Part shown: positions 15,730 to 23,421 of the stretch, piece after piece | Position numbering within the stretch: position 1 is the stretch's first letter | How the letters are laid out: each line of letters starts with the position of its first letter | DNA from: Candidatus Cloacimonadota bacterium | Lineage (GTDB): Bacteria; Cloacimonadota; Cloacimonadia; JGIOTU-2 | DNA: 24,219 nt | NCBI GenBank assembly: GCA_011043895.1 | Contig: DRBZ01000041.1 | Coordinates: forward strand, 1 to 24,219 | Direction: 5' to 3' | The notes under the pieces: generated by a model | Database searches by the model: none | Told to the model about the DNA's origin: nothing | The model's input: only the letters and a program-made list of their open reading frames with translations | Translations under genes and position numbers: made by a program

Positions 15730-16425
15730 TCATGCTCTTGCCAAAGTTGCAACATATACTTTATTTATTAAGTTTTCTCGTAATAAAAGTGCTATTGATT
15801 TCATAGTGGAACCTGTTGTCAATACATCGTCAACTAATACTACAGATTTATGCTTCAACACCTCAGGATTCCTTAACCAAAAGGCTTGAGAAACATTCTG
15901 CTCTCGTTCTTCTTTTTTGAGTAAGGTCTGTGTTTTTGTGAATTTCTTTCTTACTATGACATTCTTTAGAACAGGTATATTGATACTCTGAGATAAAGCA
16001 TCAGCGATTATGTCCGATTGATTAAACCCTCTCCCTCTTTTCTTTGTCCTGTGTAGCGGAACTGGAACAATGTAATCGAGCTTAGATATCATGTCTGTGG
16101 ATATAAGACGTTCCCCGAAATTATGAGCCAACCAGAAGCCATTTTTTTTGAACTCATTATATTTGAAATCATGGATAAGTTTTTGCATAACAGAACCATA
16201 AGTATAACCAGAATAAACTTCATCAAAAAAATATTCCTCTTTACATCGTGAACATATATGGGAGTTTGTCAATTCTGTGCCACAAAATGTACATGAATTT
16301 GAATGATATTCAATAAGCCCATTTTTGCAAGTGGAGCAAAGTAATTCCTTTGTTTCTATTTTTTCTCCACAACACCTACATAATGTTGGTAGAAATAAAT
16401 TCAATATTCCAGTAAAAATGTTCAT
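15730..16425 (-). CDS. ComF-family phosphoribosyltransferase-like protein
   Basis: The 231-residue product starts with a cysteine zinc-binding region (Cys16, 18/19, 30, 33, 45, 48, 58, 61), then YDFKY-like IHDFKYNEFK, VPVPLHRTKKRGRGFNQS at 120-137, and the PRPP-type loop VVLVDDVLTTGST at 195-207. This is the ComF/GntX order. ComF proteins support DNA uptake in transformable bacteria, but members are widespread in species where no competence is known, and no other competence gene is present here. Its ATG overlaps the purQ stop as ATGA, so it is translationally coupled to purine genes. A link between a PRPP-binding fold and purine synthesis is possible but only inferred. Confidence 0.9.
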   Translation of the reverse strand: MNIFTGILNLFLPTLCRCCGEKIETKELLCSTCKNGLIEYHSNSCTFCGTELTNSHICSRCKEEYFFDEVYSGYTYGSVMQKLIHDFKYNEFKKNGFWLAHNFGERLISTDMISKLDYIVPVPLHRTKKRGRGFNQSDIIADALSQSINIPVLKNVIVRKKFTKTQTLLKKEEREQNVSQAFWLRNPEVLKHKSVVLVDDVLTTGSTMKSIALLLRENLINKVYVATLARA

Positions 16426-17114
16426 TTTTTTAAGAATTTTTTGATGGACAGGAAAATTTGTCGCCCATCTGTTACTCCTATTATCGGATCTGAACTTCGT
16501 TCGGGATGTGGCATCATACCAAGGACATTTCTGTTTTTATTCACAATACCGGCAATATTCATCAGTGATCCGTTCGGATTGGATTCATCATTGAAAAAAC
16601 CGTCTTTATCACAATACTGAAAGACGATCTGATCATTATCTTGCAATGATTTTAGTCCATCATCATCAATAAAATAATTGCCCTCATTATGAGCGATAGG
16701 AATATCAAGAATCGCATTCTGTTTGATCTTCACTGTGAATGGAGTTTTTACATTAATTACCTTCACATACTGATGTTTGCATATAAAAAGAAGTGATTTA
16801 TTCAGCATCAGAGCTCCTGGTAATAATCCAGTTTCTGTGAGTACCTGAAAGCCGTTGCAGATACCGATGACTAATCCTCCATTGTTGGCAAAGGCAACAA
16901 CCTCTTTCATTATTGGTGAAAATTTGGCAATTGCTCCAGCTCTAAGATAATCTCCATATGAAAATCCTCCAGGGATGATCACACAATCAGGATCTTTTAG
17001 AGAGGTATCTTTGTGCCATACATATTCGGTCTCTTCACCCATGAGATGTTTGGTGACATAATGAGCATCATAGTCGCAGTTTGAGCCAGGAAAAATGATT
17101 ATGTTGTATTTCAT
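16422..17114 (-). CDS. purQ: Phosphoribosylformylglycinamidine synthase, glutaminase subunit
   Basis: PurQ releases ammonia from glutamine and passes it to PurL for FGAM synthesis. The 230-residue class I glutaminase has the nucleophile Cys86 in GICNGFQVL and the His203/Glu205 pair in MPHPERSS, with PGGFSYGDYLRAGAIA at 48-63. It lies 22 bases after purS and overlaps comF by four bases. Together with PurS and the 740-residue PurL it completes the three-part enzyme encoded in this operon. The Shine-Dalgarno is weak (a GAG about a dozen bases upstream). Confidence 0.97.
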   Translation of the reverse strand: MKYNIIIFPGSNCDYDAHYVTKHLMGEETEYVWHKDTSLKDPDCVIIPGGFSYGDYLRAGAIAKFSPIMKEVVAFANNGGLVIGICNGFQVLTETGLLPGALMLNKSLLFICKHQYVKVINVKTPFTVKIKQNAILDIPIAHNEGNYFIDDDGLKSLQDNDQIVFQYCDKDGFFNDESNPNGSLMNIAGIVNKNRNVLGMMPHPERSSDPIIGVTDGRQIFLSIKKFLKK

Positions 17115-17136
17115 ATAAAATTTTACTCAATTGTTA

Positions 17137-17379
17137 TCATTTATGAATTCTGTAAGAGTAGATTTCAATATTTGGATTAGCAAGTACTTTATCACAAATT
17201 TCATCGATCTCCTGTTCAATATTCTCAGAATCTGCATCAAGGGTCACCTCAAACATCTTACTGGCTCGAACATCTTTTACATTGTGATATCCAAGAGTAT
17301 CAAGTGTGGTTTTGATAACCTTGCCCTGGGGATCGAGTACTTCGGGTTTAAGAGTTACATATATAGTTGCTCTTATCAC
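17137..17379 (-). CDS. purS: Phosphoribosylformylglycinamidine synthase, PurS subunit
   Basis: The 80-residue PurS holds PurQ and PurL together and helps form the ammonia channel. The opening IRATIYVTLKPEVLDPQGKVI is diagnostic of the family, as is the YHNVKDVRASKMFEVTLDAD region. It starts with GTG, supported by AGGAG six bases upstream inside the end of purB, whose stop is only two bases before. Length is typical. The gene is needed because PurL here is the short form without its own scaffold and glutaminase domains. Confidence 0.96.
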   Translation of the reverse strand: MIRATIYVTLKPEVLDPQGKVIKTTLDTLGYHNVKDVRASKMFEVTLDADSENIEQEIDEICDKVLANPNIEIYSYRIHK

Positions 17380-17381
17380 AG

Positions 17382-18683
17382 TTACTCCTTTGCGTGAAAA
17401 ACTCTGGAAAAAATTGTATCAACGTTTTTTGTGAATTTTTCCATCTGAAATAATGCTTCAATTTCTTCTTCATCAAGAATTGAAGTAATTTCTTTGGTTC
17501 TTTTTAGTATTATTTTGAATTTCTTTCCTGTTTCCCAGCATTCCATTGCAGCTTTCTGTACTATATCGTAGGCATCTTCGCGGGAAAGCCCTTTGTCTGC
17601 CAGTGTAAGCAAAACTGTCTGGCTGAATATCAATCCATGAGTAATATCCATATTTTCTTTCATTTTCTCCGGAAACACAACGAGATTCTTAATTAATTCT
17701 TTTGATTTAACAAGCATATAGTGCAGAAGTGTAGTTGAATCAGGTAGAATGATCCTTTCTACTGAAGAATGACTTATATCTCGTTCGTGCCAAAGTGCAT
17801 TGTTTTCAAAAGCAGTTTGAGCATTACTTCGCAGAATCCGGGCTAAACCACACATACGTTCTGCAATAATGGGATTTTTTTTATGGGGCATTGCAGAAGA
17901 TCCTTTCTGCCTTGATGCAAATCCTTCTTCCACTTCATGCACCTCGGTTCTCTGGAGGTGCCGTATCTCCAGAGCGATTTTCTCGAGTGTACTTCCTACA
18001 ATTGCAATGGTGGAAACATATTCTGCATATCTGTCACGCTGAATGACCTGTGTGGCGATATTGACTGGCTTCAATCCCAATTTCTTGCACACATACTTTT
18101 CTACGTCTGTTGAAAGGTGGGCATAATTGCCCACAGCTCCGGAAATCTGTCCAACAGATATACTATCACGTGCACGTTCCATTCGTTTTATATTCCTTTG
18201 CATCTCATCATACCAGAGTGCAAACTTTAAACCAAAGGTTGTGGGCTCTGCATGAATTCCATGAGAACGACCCATGCAGATAGTATTTTTATATTGGAAT
18301 GCCCTATCCATAAGTATGACAGAGAGTTCCCGCATCACTTTCAATAAAAGCTCCGCAGCTTCTTTCATAAGAAGTGAATTCGCAGTATCAATAATATCAG
18401 ATGAGGTCATTCCCAGATGAATGTAACGCGATGAAGGACCAACATTTTGTCCAACGTTGGTGAGAAATGCAATGACATCATGATGTACTTTCTTTTCTAT
18501 TTCATCAATTTCTGTAACAGAAAATTTTGCCTTCTCCTGAATATTCTTCAGATCTATATCCGGTACTAATCCAAGTTCATTCATTATTTCAACAGCAGCG
18601 ATCTCAATCTCAAGCCACTTCTTAAATTTATTCTCCAGACTCCATAGATCAGCCATTTCTTTGGTTGTATAACGTGTTATCAT
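17382..18683 (-). CDS. purB: Adenylosuccinate lyase
   Basis: PurB removes fumarate from SAICAR (IMP synthesis) and from adenylosuccinate (AMP synthesis), so it serves both this operon and PurA in the next block. The 433-residue protein has the fumarase/lyase superfamily signature GSSAMPHKKNP at 261-271. It also has GMTSSD at 91-96, GRSHGIHAEPTTFG at about 138-151, and His67/His68 in the KKVHHDV helix. The N-terminus (YTTKEMADLWS) and length are typical of the bacterial tetrameric enzyme. It starts 12 bases after the lipoprotein gene and ends two bases before purS. Confidence 0.97.
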   Translation of the reverse strand: MITRYTTKEMADLWSLENKFKKWLEIEIAAVEIMNELGLVPDIDLKNIQEKAKFSVTEIDEIEKKVHHDVIAFLTNVGQNVGPSSRYIHLGMTSSDIIDTANSLLMKEAAELLLKVMRELSVILMDRAFQYKNTICMGRSHGIHAEPTTFGLKFALWYDEMQRNIKRMERARDSISVGQISGAVGNYAHLSTDVEKYVCKKLGLKPVNIATQVIQRDRYAEYVSTIAIVGSTLEKIALEIRHLQRTEVHEVEEGFASRQKGSSAMPHKKNPIIAERMCGLARILRSNAQTAFENNALWHERDISHSSVERIILPDSTTLLHYMLVKSKELIKNLVVFPEKMKENMDITHGLIFSQTVLLTLADKGLSREDAYDIVQKAAMECWETGKKFKIILKRTKEITSILDEEEIEALFQMEKFTKNVDTIFSRVFHAKE

Positions 18684-18695
18684 ATAATCTTATCC

Positions 18696-19439
18696 TTATT
18701 CATTCAATTCTTCCTGTTCTAAGATTGCATTTAAATTTATAAGATTTGCTTCAATATTTACATCTCCGGGTACATCGAAGTTAAATTTTGTTGTATCAAC
18801 CTGTGCTTCTTCCCATACATCCACTTCAAGGGATGCAATCTCATTTTTGTTTTTGCTGATTGATATAATATAAGGTTTGTGTTTTTTGTACTTTAAAAAT
18901 TGAATGCGTATGTCTTTAATCTGGACGATCTCCAGGTGATAATGCTTATCGAAGAAGTAGTAGACACCATTATATGGAGAGCACATATAGTAACCGAAAT
19001 TCTCGATTATTCCATATTCAGCTATTAAACCTTGAATATTTATCAATGAGATATTCGGTGATATGCGTGTAAGAATCAATTTCTTCTCCTCAGGCAGAAA
19101 GACATTGATAAAATCATCGATGAGTAATATAAGCGCTCTTGGTGTTGGAGAAAGTCCAAGTATTCCACTGGAAAGTACATCTATTCGGACTTTTGTATCT
19201 TTTTTTCTCAATACAAAGTTGGTTTTTATTTCAAAATTTTCGAAAAATATATTGGCAATCCCCTGAGCTTTGCATTGGGTGAGATATCCAAGATTTTTAG
19301 CAATCTTCTCTTCAATTCGTATGAGATCGAGCTCTTTTGGGGTAGATGTTGTACTGCATCCAACCAGGATGAGAAGAAATACAACACCTGATATGATCCT
19401 ATTCAGTGTCACCTTGTTCAATATCTTCTGAGTATTCAT
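18696..19439 (-). CDS. Outer-membrane-type lipoprotein, possibly LolA/LolB/DUF4292-like
   Basis: An N-terminal signal with lipobox LVGC (Cys28 from the chosen start) marks a lipoprotein. The mature part, about 220 residues, is beta-rich with alternating hydrophobic strands (VRIDVLSSGILGL, then RALILLIDDFINVFLPEEKKLILTR), recalling the LolA/LolB or DUF4292 half-barrel. That assignment is by look only. The open frame extends 15 codons further up, but this would lie deeper inside lgt; the ATG at 19439 still overlaps lgt by 41 bases, and TTG or GTG starts a few codons later would also leave an intact signal. It follows lgt, the enzyme that would lipidate it, and precedes purB. Confidence 0.78.
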   Translation of the reverse strand: MNTQKILNKVTLNRIISGVVFLLILVGCSTTSTPKELDLIRIEEKIAKNLGYLTQCKAQGIANIFFENFEIKTNFVLRKKDTKVRIDVLSSGILGLSPTPRALILLIDDFINVFLPEEKKLILTRISPNISLINIQGLIAEYGIIENFGYYMCSPYNGVYYFFDKHYHLEIVQIKDIRIQFLKYKKHKPYIISISKNKNEIASLEVDVWEEAQVDTTKFNFDVPGDVNIEANLINLNAILEQEELNE

Positions 19440-20229
19440 TATTTTCTTTGATTTGCTTCTTTTTGAAAATCGAGATATACCCAATGATACCTGCGATTAT
19501 CATCAGCGAGCTAAGGATCTGCCCCATGGTCAAAAATCCAATAAGATGCCCTAGATGCGCATCTGGTTCACGAACGAACTCTACAAGAAACCGGAATACA
19601 CCGTAAAGAAATATAAATGTCCAGAAAACAAATCCTTTTTTCAGATTTTTTCTTTTTATCAATATAAAAAGAATGATGAAAAGCAGTATTCCTTCTAGAA
19701 ACATTTCATACAATTGAGAAGGATGACGTGGTAAAGTTTCACCGGGAAAGAGCATGCCCCAGGGAAGATCTGTCGGTCTTCCATAAAGCTCAGCATTGAT
19801 GAAGTTTCCAAGTCTTCCAAGTGCAAGTCCAAGAGGAGCTACCACTACGGTTGGATCTGCGAGTTTATAAAAACCATAATGATATTTTTTGCAGAAAAGA
19901 TAACCAAAGAAAATTGCAGATATCATACCTCCGTGGAAGGACATACCCCCATGCCACACTGCAAAGATTTCTATTGGATTCCTGATCACTTCTCCAATAT
20001 TATAAAAGAGTACATACCCAAGCCGCCCACCAACAATGACGCCGAGTATCAGGTAAAAAAATAAACTTTCATAGTGATTCTTGTCAATATGAAGATTTCG
20101 TTCTTTATACAACTTTTTCAGAAGAAAGTAAGAGATTACGAATGATAGTATGTACATCAAAGCATACCATCTTACCTGAAGAGGTCCAATAGTAACTATC
20201 GTTGGATTTATGTCAGGATATTGTATCAT
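19399..20229 (-). CDS. lgt: Prolipoprotein diacylglyceryl transferase
   Basis: Lgt moves diacylglycerol from phosphatidylglycerol to the lipobox Cys of prolipoproteins in the inner membrane. The 276-residue, multi-helix protein shows VGGRLGYVLFYN at 66-77, WHGGMSFHGG with His99 at 92-101, ALGRLGNFINAELYGRPT at 136-153 with Arg139 (the Lgt signature), and RHPSQLYE at 168-175. The last charged residues (EYSEDIEQGDTE) follow the final helix. Its ATG overlaps the purL stop as ATGA, so it is tied to purine gene translation. It is followed directly by a lipoprotein gene. Confidence 0.96.
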   Translation of the reverse strand: MIQYPDINPTIVTIGPLQVRWYALMYILSFVISYFLLKKLYKERNLHIDKNHYESLFFYLILGVIVGGRLGYVLFYNIGEVIRNPIEIFAVWHGGMSFHGGMISAIFFGYLFCKKYHYGFYKLADPTVVVAPLGLALGRLGNFINAELYGRPTDLPWGMLFPGETLPRHPSQLYEMFLEGILLFIILFILIKRKNLKKGFVFWTFIFLYGVFRFLVEFVREPDAHLGHLIGFLTMGQILSSLMIIAGIIGYISIFKKKQIKENNEYSEDIEQGDTE

Positions 20230-22448
20230 TGTACGTTTTGCATTTTCCTTTCAATAGCATGATACCAGAGATCGTATAAGTTATTAATAGGTGCATCAAT
20301 AAAATCGTCAATGATGAATCTCTCATGTATGACTTCTCCCAAGATGTGAGAAGGCACATCGATTTTATTCAAGATTTGATTGAGTTTATTGAGATCATCT
20401 CTTCTTATTGAAATAATAATTCGAGAATGAGCTTCACCAAAGAGGACAAAATCAAGCCTATGAGAAGAAGTCAATGTAATCTTTACACCAAACAATCCAT
20501 AAGGATTAAAACAACTCTCTGCAAGTGCAACAGCAAGTCCACCTTCAGAGCAATCGTGTGCAGAACGGATGATACCCATTTTTATTGCCTGAAGACATGC
20601 AGTCTGAACCTTATGTTCGAAATCCAGATCGACTTTTGGTGCATGACCAACTACTTTACCTGTTACAATTTGAAGATATTCTGATCCACCGATGCTTTCA
20701 CAGGAGTTACCTAATAACACGATGAGATCACCTACATCTTTGAAGAATTGTGATGTGACATTTTTGAGATTTTCGACAAGTCCAACCATGCCAATTGTGG
20801 GCGTCGGATACACCGCACTTTTCACTGTTTCATTATAAAAACTTACATTGCCACCTGTCACCGGTGTCTTAAAAAATCTGCACGCATCTCCCATGCCGCG
20901 AATGCACTCAGAAAAATACCAATACACATCTTTTTTATAGGGATTGCCGAAGTTCAGGCAGTTCGTGATCGCAAGAGGTTTCCCACCTGAACATACAATA
21001 TTTCTCGCAGCTTCTGCAACTGCTCCTTTTGTTCCTTCATAAGGATCGAGGTAACAGTATTTTCCATTACAATCGGTGGTCATTGCAAGGGCTTTATTTG
21101 TGCCTTTTATACGAATTACTGCCGCGTCAGAGCCAGGTTCGATCACTGAGTTTATTCTCACCATGTGATCATATTGTGTGTACACATAATTTTTACTGGC
21201 TATATTTGGGCAAGAGAGAAGTTGTTTTATTACTTGAGTATAATCATGAGGTTCTGGAACAGTGTTTTCATCAAAATTCTGAAGTGCTTCAAGATAGGAT
21301 GGTTTTTTCGTATCTCTCTTATACACAGGTGCATCACCACCCAATACAAGAGTATGTGCTGGTATTTCTGCAACAATTTTTCCAATATTTCGAACTCTCA
21401 GCATTTTATCATCAGTCACTTCACCGATCTTCACAACATGGAGATCCCATTTTTCGTAAACTTCCTGTACCTTCTTGAAGTTTTTCGGTTCGATTACGAG
21501 CAGCATGCGTTCCTGAGATTCGGAAAGCATAACCTCGTAAGGAGTCATCCCTGTTTCTCTTTTTGGAACGAGTGAAACGTCAATGTCGACACCGGTACCA
21601 GCTTTTGCAGCCATTTCTGAGGATGAGCATGTCAAGCCGGCAGCTCCCATATCCTGGATGCCGACCACAAGATCATTTTTGATCACTTCGAGTGTTGCTT
21701 CGAGGAGAAGTTTTTCCATGAATGGATCCCCTACCTGCACAGAAGTTCGCTTTTCTGCAGACTCCTCAGTCAGTTCGACCGATGCAAATGTTGCGCCGTG
21801 AATACCATCCCTTCCAGTAGATGAGCCGACATAGAGAACATAATTTCCCACTCCGTATGCCGCAGCAGTAGCAATGTGTTCATGTTTGATCGTCCCAACC
21901 GTCATGACATTTACGAGGGGATTTCCTTCATAGCTGTCGTCGAAATAAATCTCTCCTGCAACCGTCGGAATGCCCATGCAGTTGCCGTAATCTGCAATAC
22001 CTTTGACCACACCTTTAAGCAGGTGCTTCACGTGGGGATTATCCAGCGAACCGAAGCGAAGCGAGTTCAATGATGCAATTGGACGTGCTCCCATAGTAAA
22101 AACATCTCTGAGAATGCCGCCAACTCCTGTCGCTGCTCCCTGGTATGGTTCCAATGCAGAAGGATGATTGTGGCTTTCGATCTTGAAAGCGACTGCAAAC
22201 CCATCTCCGATATCGACCACGCCTGCATTCTCTTCGCCTGCATCCTTAAGCAGGCATTCTCCGGAACGAGGAAGTGTTTTCAATTGCAGGATTGAATTTT
22301 TATAACTAGCATGTTCCGACCACATTACAGAAAAAATTCCCAACTCGGTGATTGTTGGGTCTCTTCCTAATATTGATAGAATGCGCTTGTATTCTTCTTT
22401 TGAAAGACCATGTTCTTCAATGAGTTCATCTGTGATTTCCGGATTCAT
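20226..22448 (-). CDS. purL: Phosphoribosylformylglycinamidine synthase, synthetase subunit (small PurL)
   Basis: PurL converts FGAR to FGAM with ATP and ammonia from PurQ. The 740-residue length is that of the short bacterial/archaeal type that needs PurS and PurQ. Motifs are MWSEHASYKNS with His46, ESHNHPSALEPYQGAATGVGG from 91 (His93, His95), and TGGNVSFYNE and SAHDCSEGGLAVALAE in the second half. GAGG stands six bases before the ATG. It is the first gene of the block-A run, so the operon's promoter should lie in 22449-22600. I see no purine riboswitch in that leader. Confidence 0.97.
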   Translation of the reverse strand: MNPEITDELIEEHGLSKEEYKRILSILGRDPTITELGIFSVMWSEHASYKNSILQLKTLPRSGECLLKDAGEENAGVVDIGDGFAVAFKIESHNHPSALEPYQGAATGVGGILRDVFTMGARPIASLNSLRFGSLDNPHVKHLLKGVVKGIADYGNCMGIPTVAGEIYFDDSYEGNPLVNVMTVGTIKHEHIATAAAYGVGNYVLYVGSSTGRDGIHGATFASVELTEESAEKRTSVQVGDPFMEKLLLEATLEVIKNDLVVGIQDMGAAGLTCSSSEMAAKAGTGVDIDVSLVPKRETGMTPYEVMLSESQERMLLVIEPKNFKKVQEVYEKWDLHVVKIGEVTDDKMLRVRNIGKIVAEIPAHTLVLGGDAPVYKRDTKKPSYLEALQNFDENTVPEPHDYTQVIKQLLSCPNIASKNYVYTQYDHMVRINSVIEPGSDAAVIRIKGTNKALAMTTDCNGKYCYLDPYEGTKGAVAEAARNIVCSGGKPLAITNCLNFGNPYKKDVYWYFSECIRGMGDACRFFKTPVTGGNVSFYNETVKSAVYPTPTIGMVGLVENLKNVTSQFFKDVGDLIVLLGNSCESIGGSEYLQIVTGKVVGHAPKVDLDFEHKVQTACLQAIKMGIIRSAHDCSEGGLAVALAESCFNPYGLFGVKITLTSSHRLDFVLFGEAHSRIIISIRRDDLNKLNQILNKIDVPSHILGEVIHERFIIDDFIDAPINNLYDLWYHAIERKMQNVQ

Positions 22449-22484
22449 GTATCCTCAATAACTTTATTTAGCTGAAATAGACTA

Positions 22485-22545
22485 TATTCACTTAAAATTT
22501 TGAGTCCCTATACTCGTCAAGAAAACTGATGAGAATAGAAATATT
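22485..22545 (-). promoter_or_regulatory. Candidate promoter region for the purL operon
   Basis: On the minus strand, TTGACG lies about 60-70 bases before the purL ATG. At 17 bases it faces only a weak TTTTAA, and a TATAGT lies too far downstream to pair with it. A second, overlapping candidate is TTGTTA with TATTCT at 18 bases slightly further up. A promoter must lie near here because purL starts the run; the exact hexamers are uncertain. Confidence 0.3.
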
Positions 22546-22570
22546 GCATAAAATTTAACAAGTATATAAT
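22544..22570 (+). promoter_or_regulatory. Candidate plus-strand promoter before a small ORF
   Basis: A perfect TATAAT lies at 22565-22570, with TTGCAT upstream at a short 15-base spacing. A transcript starting about 7 bases after it would reach the 33-codon ORF after a leader of about 26 bases. Confidence 0.4.
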
Positions 22571-22602
22571 GATTCTTGCTAATTCAAGTAAAAGGAAAAA
22601 AT

Positions 22603-22704
22603 ATGAAGGCAACGAAATATAATTGGAAGAAGTTTATGGGTGAATTTCCTTCTCACAGATGGAATTATATAACTACTAAAATTATGTATAGAACTCTTAT
22701 ATAG
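22603..22704 (+). CDS. Possible 33-codon small protein gene
   Basis: ATG to TAG, preceded by AAAGGA at 22591-22596 with six-base spacing and by a TATAAT box at 22565-22570. The peptide begins MKATKYNWKKFMGEF and is basic and aromatic (two Trp, several Tyr and Phe), with no obvious membrane segment. A hairpin follows about 50 bases later. The whole has the layout of a small independent gene, but I recognise no family, and it sits at the edge of a repeat-rich intergenic region, so a remnant of a longer gene is equally possible. Confidence 0.33.
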   Translation: MKATKYNWKKFMGEFPSHRWNYITTKIMYRTLI

Positions 22705-22752
22705 AATGTGTTAATCAATGAATTAATAAAGAAAATTCTTAAAGTTGAGTAT

Positions 22753-22772
22753 CTCCGTGGCAAGCCAAGGAG
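22753..22772 (+). terminator. Hairpin after the small ORF, possible weak terminator
   Basis: CTCCGTGGC and GCCAAGGAG pair with one mismatch around AA, then TATTTTG follows. The stem is short and the T run imperfect. It could be the terminator of the small ORF or part of a dispersed repeat. Confidence 0.3.
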
Positions 22773-22823
22773 TATTTTGCTAACTTTATTTCAGCAAGCT
22801 AAAAAACGAATTTTCTATTATTT

Positions 22824-22866
22824 ACCCCTCTGCCTTCGGCATCTCCCCTAAAAATATGGGGGAGAA
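22824..22866. repeat. Intergenic stem element with CTCCCC / GGGGGAG arms
   Basis: The element opens ACCCCTCTGCC, contains the small hairpin TGCCTTCGGCA, and then CTCCCC, an AT-rich loop of about ten bases, and GGGGGAG. Its G/C-rich arms stand out from the AT-rich surroundings. It looks like a member of a dispersed intergenic repeat family that I recall from other genomes, but only one copy is in this window, so the repeat status is unproven. Confidence 0.4.
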
Positions 22867-22970
22867 AATTTGGAAATCCCGACGCAAGCATCGAAGAATT
22901 CTTTTGATTAAAAATGAAAAATACTTAATCTTGCAAATTGTATTTGGAATAGTGTCTTCAGCTCGGCACT

Positions 22971-22998
22971 CTCTGCGCTTCTTTGCGGTCTTTGCGTG
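22971..22998. repeat. Three-unit CTTTGCG element, spacing 10 and 9
   Basis: CTCTGCG at 22971, CTTTGCG at 22981 and CTTTGCG at 22990, ending in TG, form three near-identical units with steps of 10 and 9 bases. It does not code for anything evident. Elements of this look are, as I recall, common between genes in many environmental bacteria. Confidence 0.5.
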
Positions 22999-23023
22999 AT
23001 ACTCTTATCTTTATGCCAAACAT

Positions 23024-23160
23024 TGTCATCCTCGAGGGAGTGAATTATCGAGCGCATGCCACTGCGAAGTGAAACGAAGACGGAAAGTATCTCCCGGATA
23101 AATATAAATCAATATGCATAGGAGATTCTTCATTGCGCTTCGCTTCATTCAGAATGACAT
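23024..23160. repeat. Inverted pair of GTCATCC / GAATGAC-type repeats
   Basis: The left part begins TGTCATCCTCGAGGGAG and runs through GCGAAGTGAAACGAAGA to GTATCTCC. The right part, 23121-23160, reads GGAGATTCTTC, then GCGCTTCGCTTC, then AGAATGACAT. The two are degenerate reverse complements of each other (GTCAT...GCGAAG...ATCTCC against GGAGAT...CTTCGC...ATGAC) around an AT-rich centre. Each half resembles a very common intergenic repeat type that yields spurious ORFs reading ILNEAK or SEESP on translation. Confidence 0.5.
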
Positions 23161-23180
23161 CCAATTTTTTACAGGAGGTG

Positions 23181-23212
23181 GTTCGCAGCGAAGCGCATAA
23201 ACGATGGCGAAC
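23181..23212. repeat. Short GTTCGC / GCGAAC inverted repeat
   Basis: GTTCGC at 23181-23186 and GCGAAC at 23207-23212 flank a GCGAAGCGC-containing spacer. It directly follows the inverted repeat pair and shares its GCGAAGC core, so it may be a further degenerate copy. Confidence 0.3.
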
Positions 23213-23252
23213 AGAAGTTGAACTACATGATGTTTTCATATTCATAATTCTT

Positions 23253-23280
23253 TTTCGTTTTCTTTCGTGATTTTCGTGGT
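23253..23280. repeat. Three-unit TTTCGTG element, spacing 10 and 9
   Basis: TTTCGT at 23253, TTTCGTG at 23263 and TTTCGTG at 23272 recur with steps of 10 and 9 bases, the same steps as in the CTTTGCG element about 280 bases to the left, although the unit differs. The remaining stretch up to the CorA start (23281-23421) is AT-rich and shows no further structure apart from a TTGACA without a good -10. Confidence 0.5.
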
Positions 23281-23421
23281 TAAAATTCTTAGCGATCCTT
23301 GTGTGAAATTCATATAAATGAAGTTTGTTTTAAATAAAATAAAATTTACTCAGCTTCCATTTCCTTGACAACCTTATACTCCCATTTTGTTTTTTCATAA
23401 AGTAAATTTAAGTAGGCATGT

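Noticed and set aside
19440..19484. Longer start for the lipoprotein
   Set aside because: It adds a charged stretch in front of a complete signal peptide and deepens the overlap with lgt.
21029..21575. Two overlapping plus-strand ORFs antisense to purL
   Set aside because: Composition is a shadow of purL codons, and purL is certain here.
22449..22600. Purine riboswitch ahead of purL
   Set aside because: I looked for the conserved loops of purine and related riboswitches and see none; the leader is short.
23045..23245. 66-codon minus-strand ORF containing VILNEAKRNEESP
   Set aside because: It lies across the inverted intergenic repeats, and ILNEAK/EESP strings are the usual false translation of this repeat type. 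No Shine-Dalgarno and no family.
22971..23280. CRISPR array
   Set aside because: The repeated units are only 7-9 bases with no spacers of uniform length, and no cas gene is near.
22603..23420. tRNA or structured RNA gene
   Set aside because: No cloverleaf, TTCGA-type T-loop in context, or CCA end was found in the gap.
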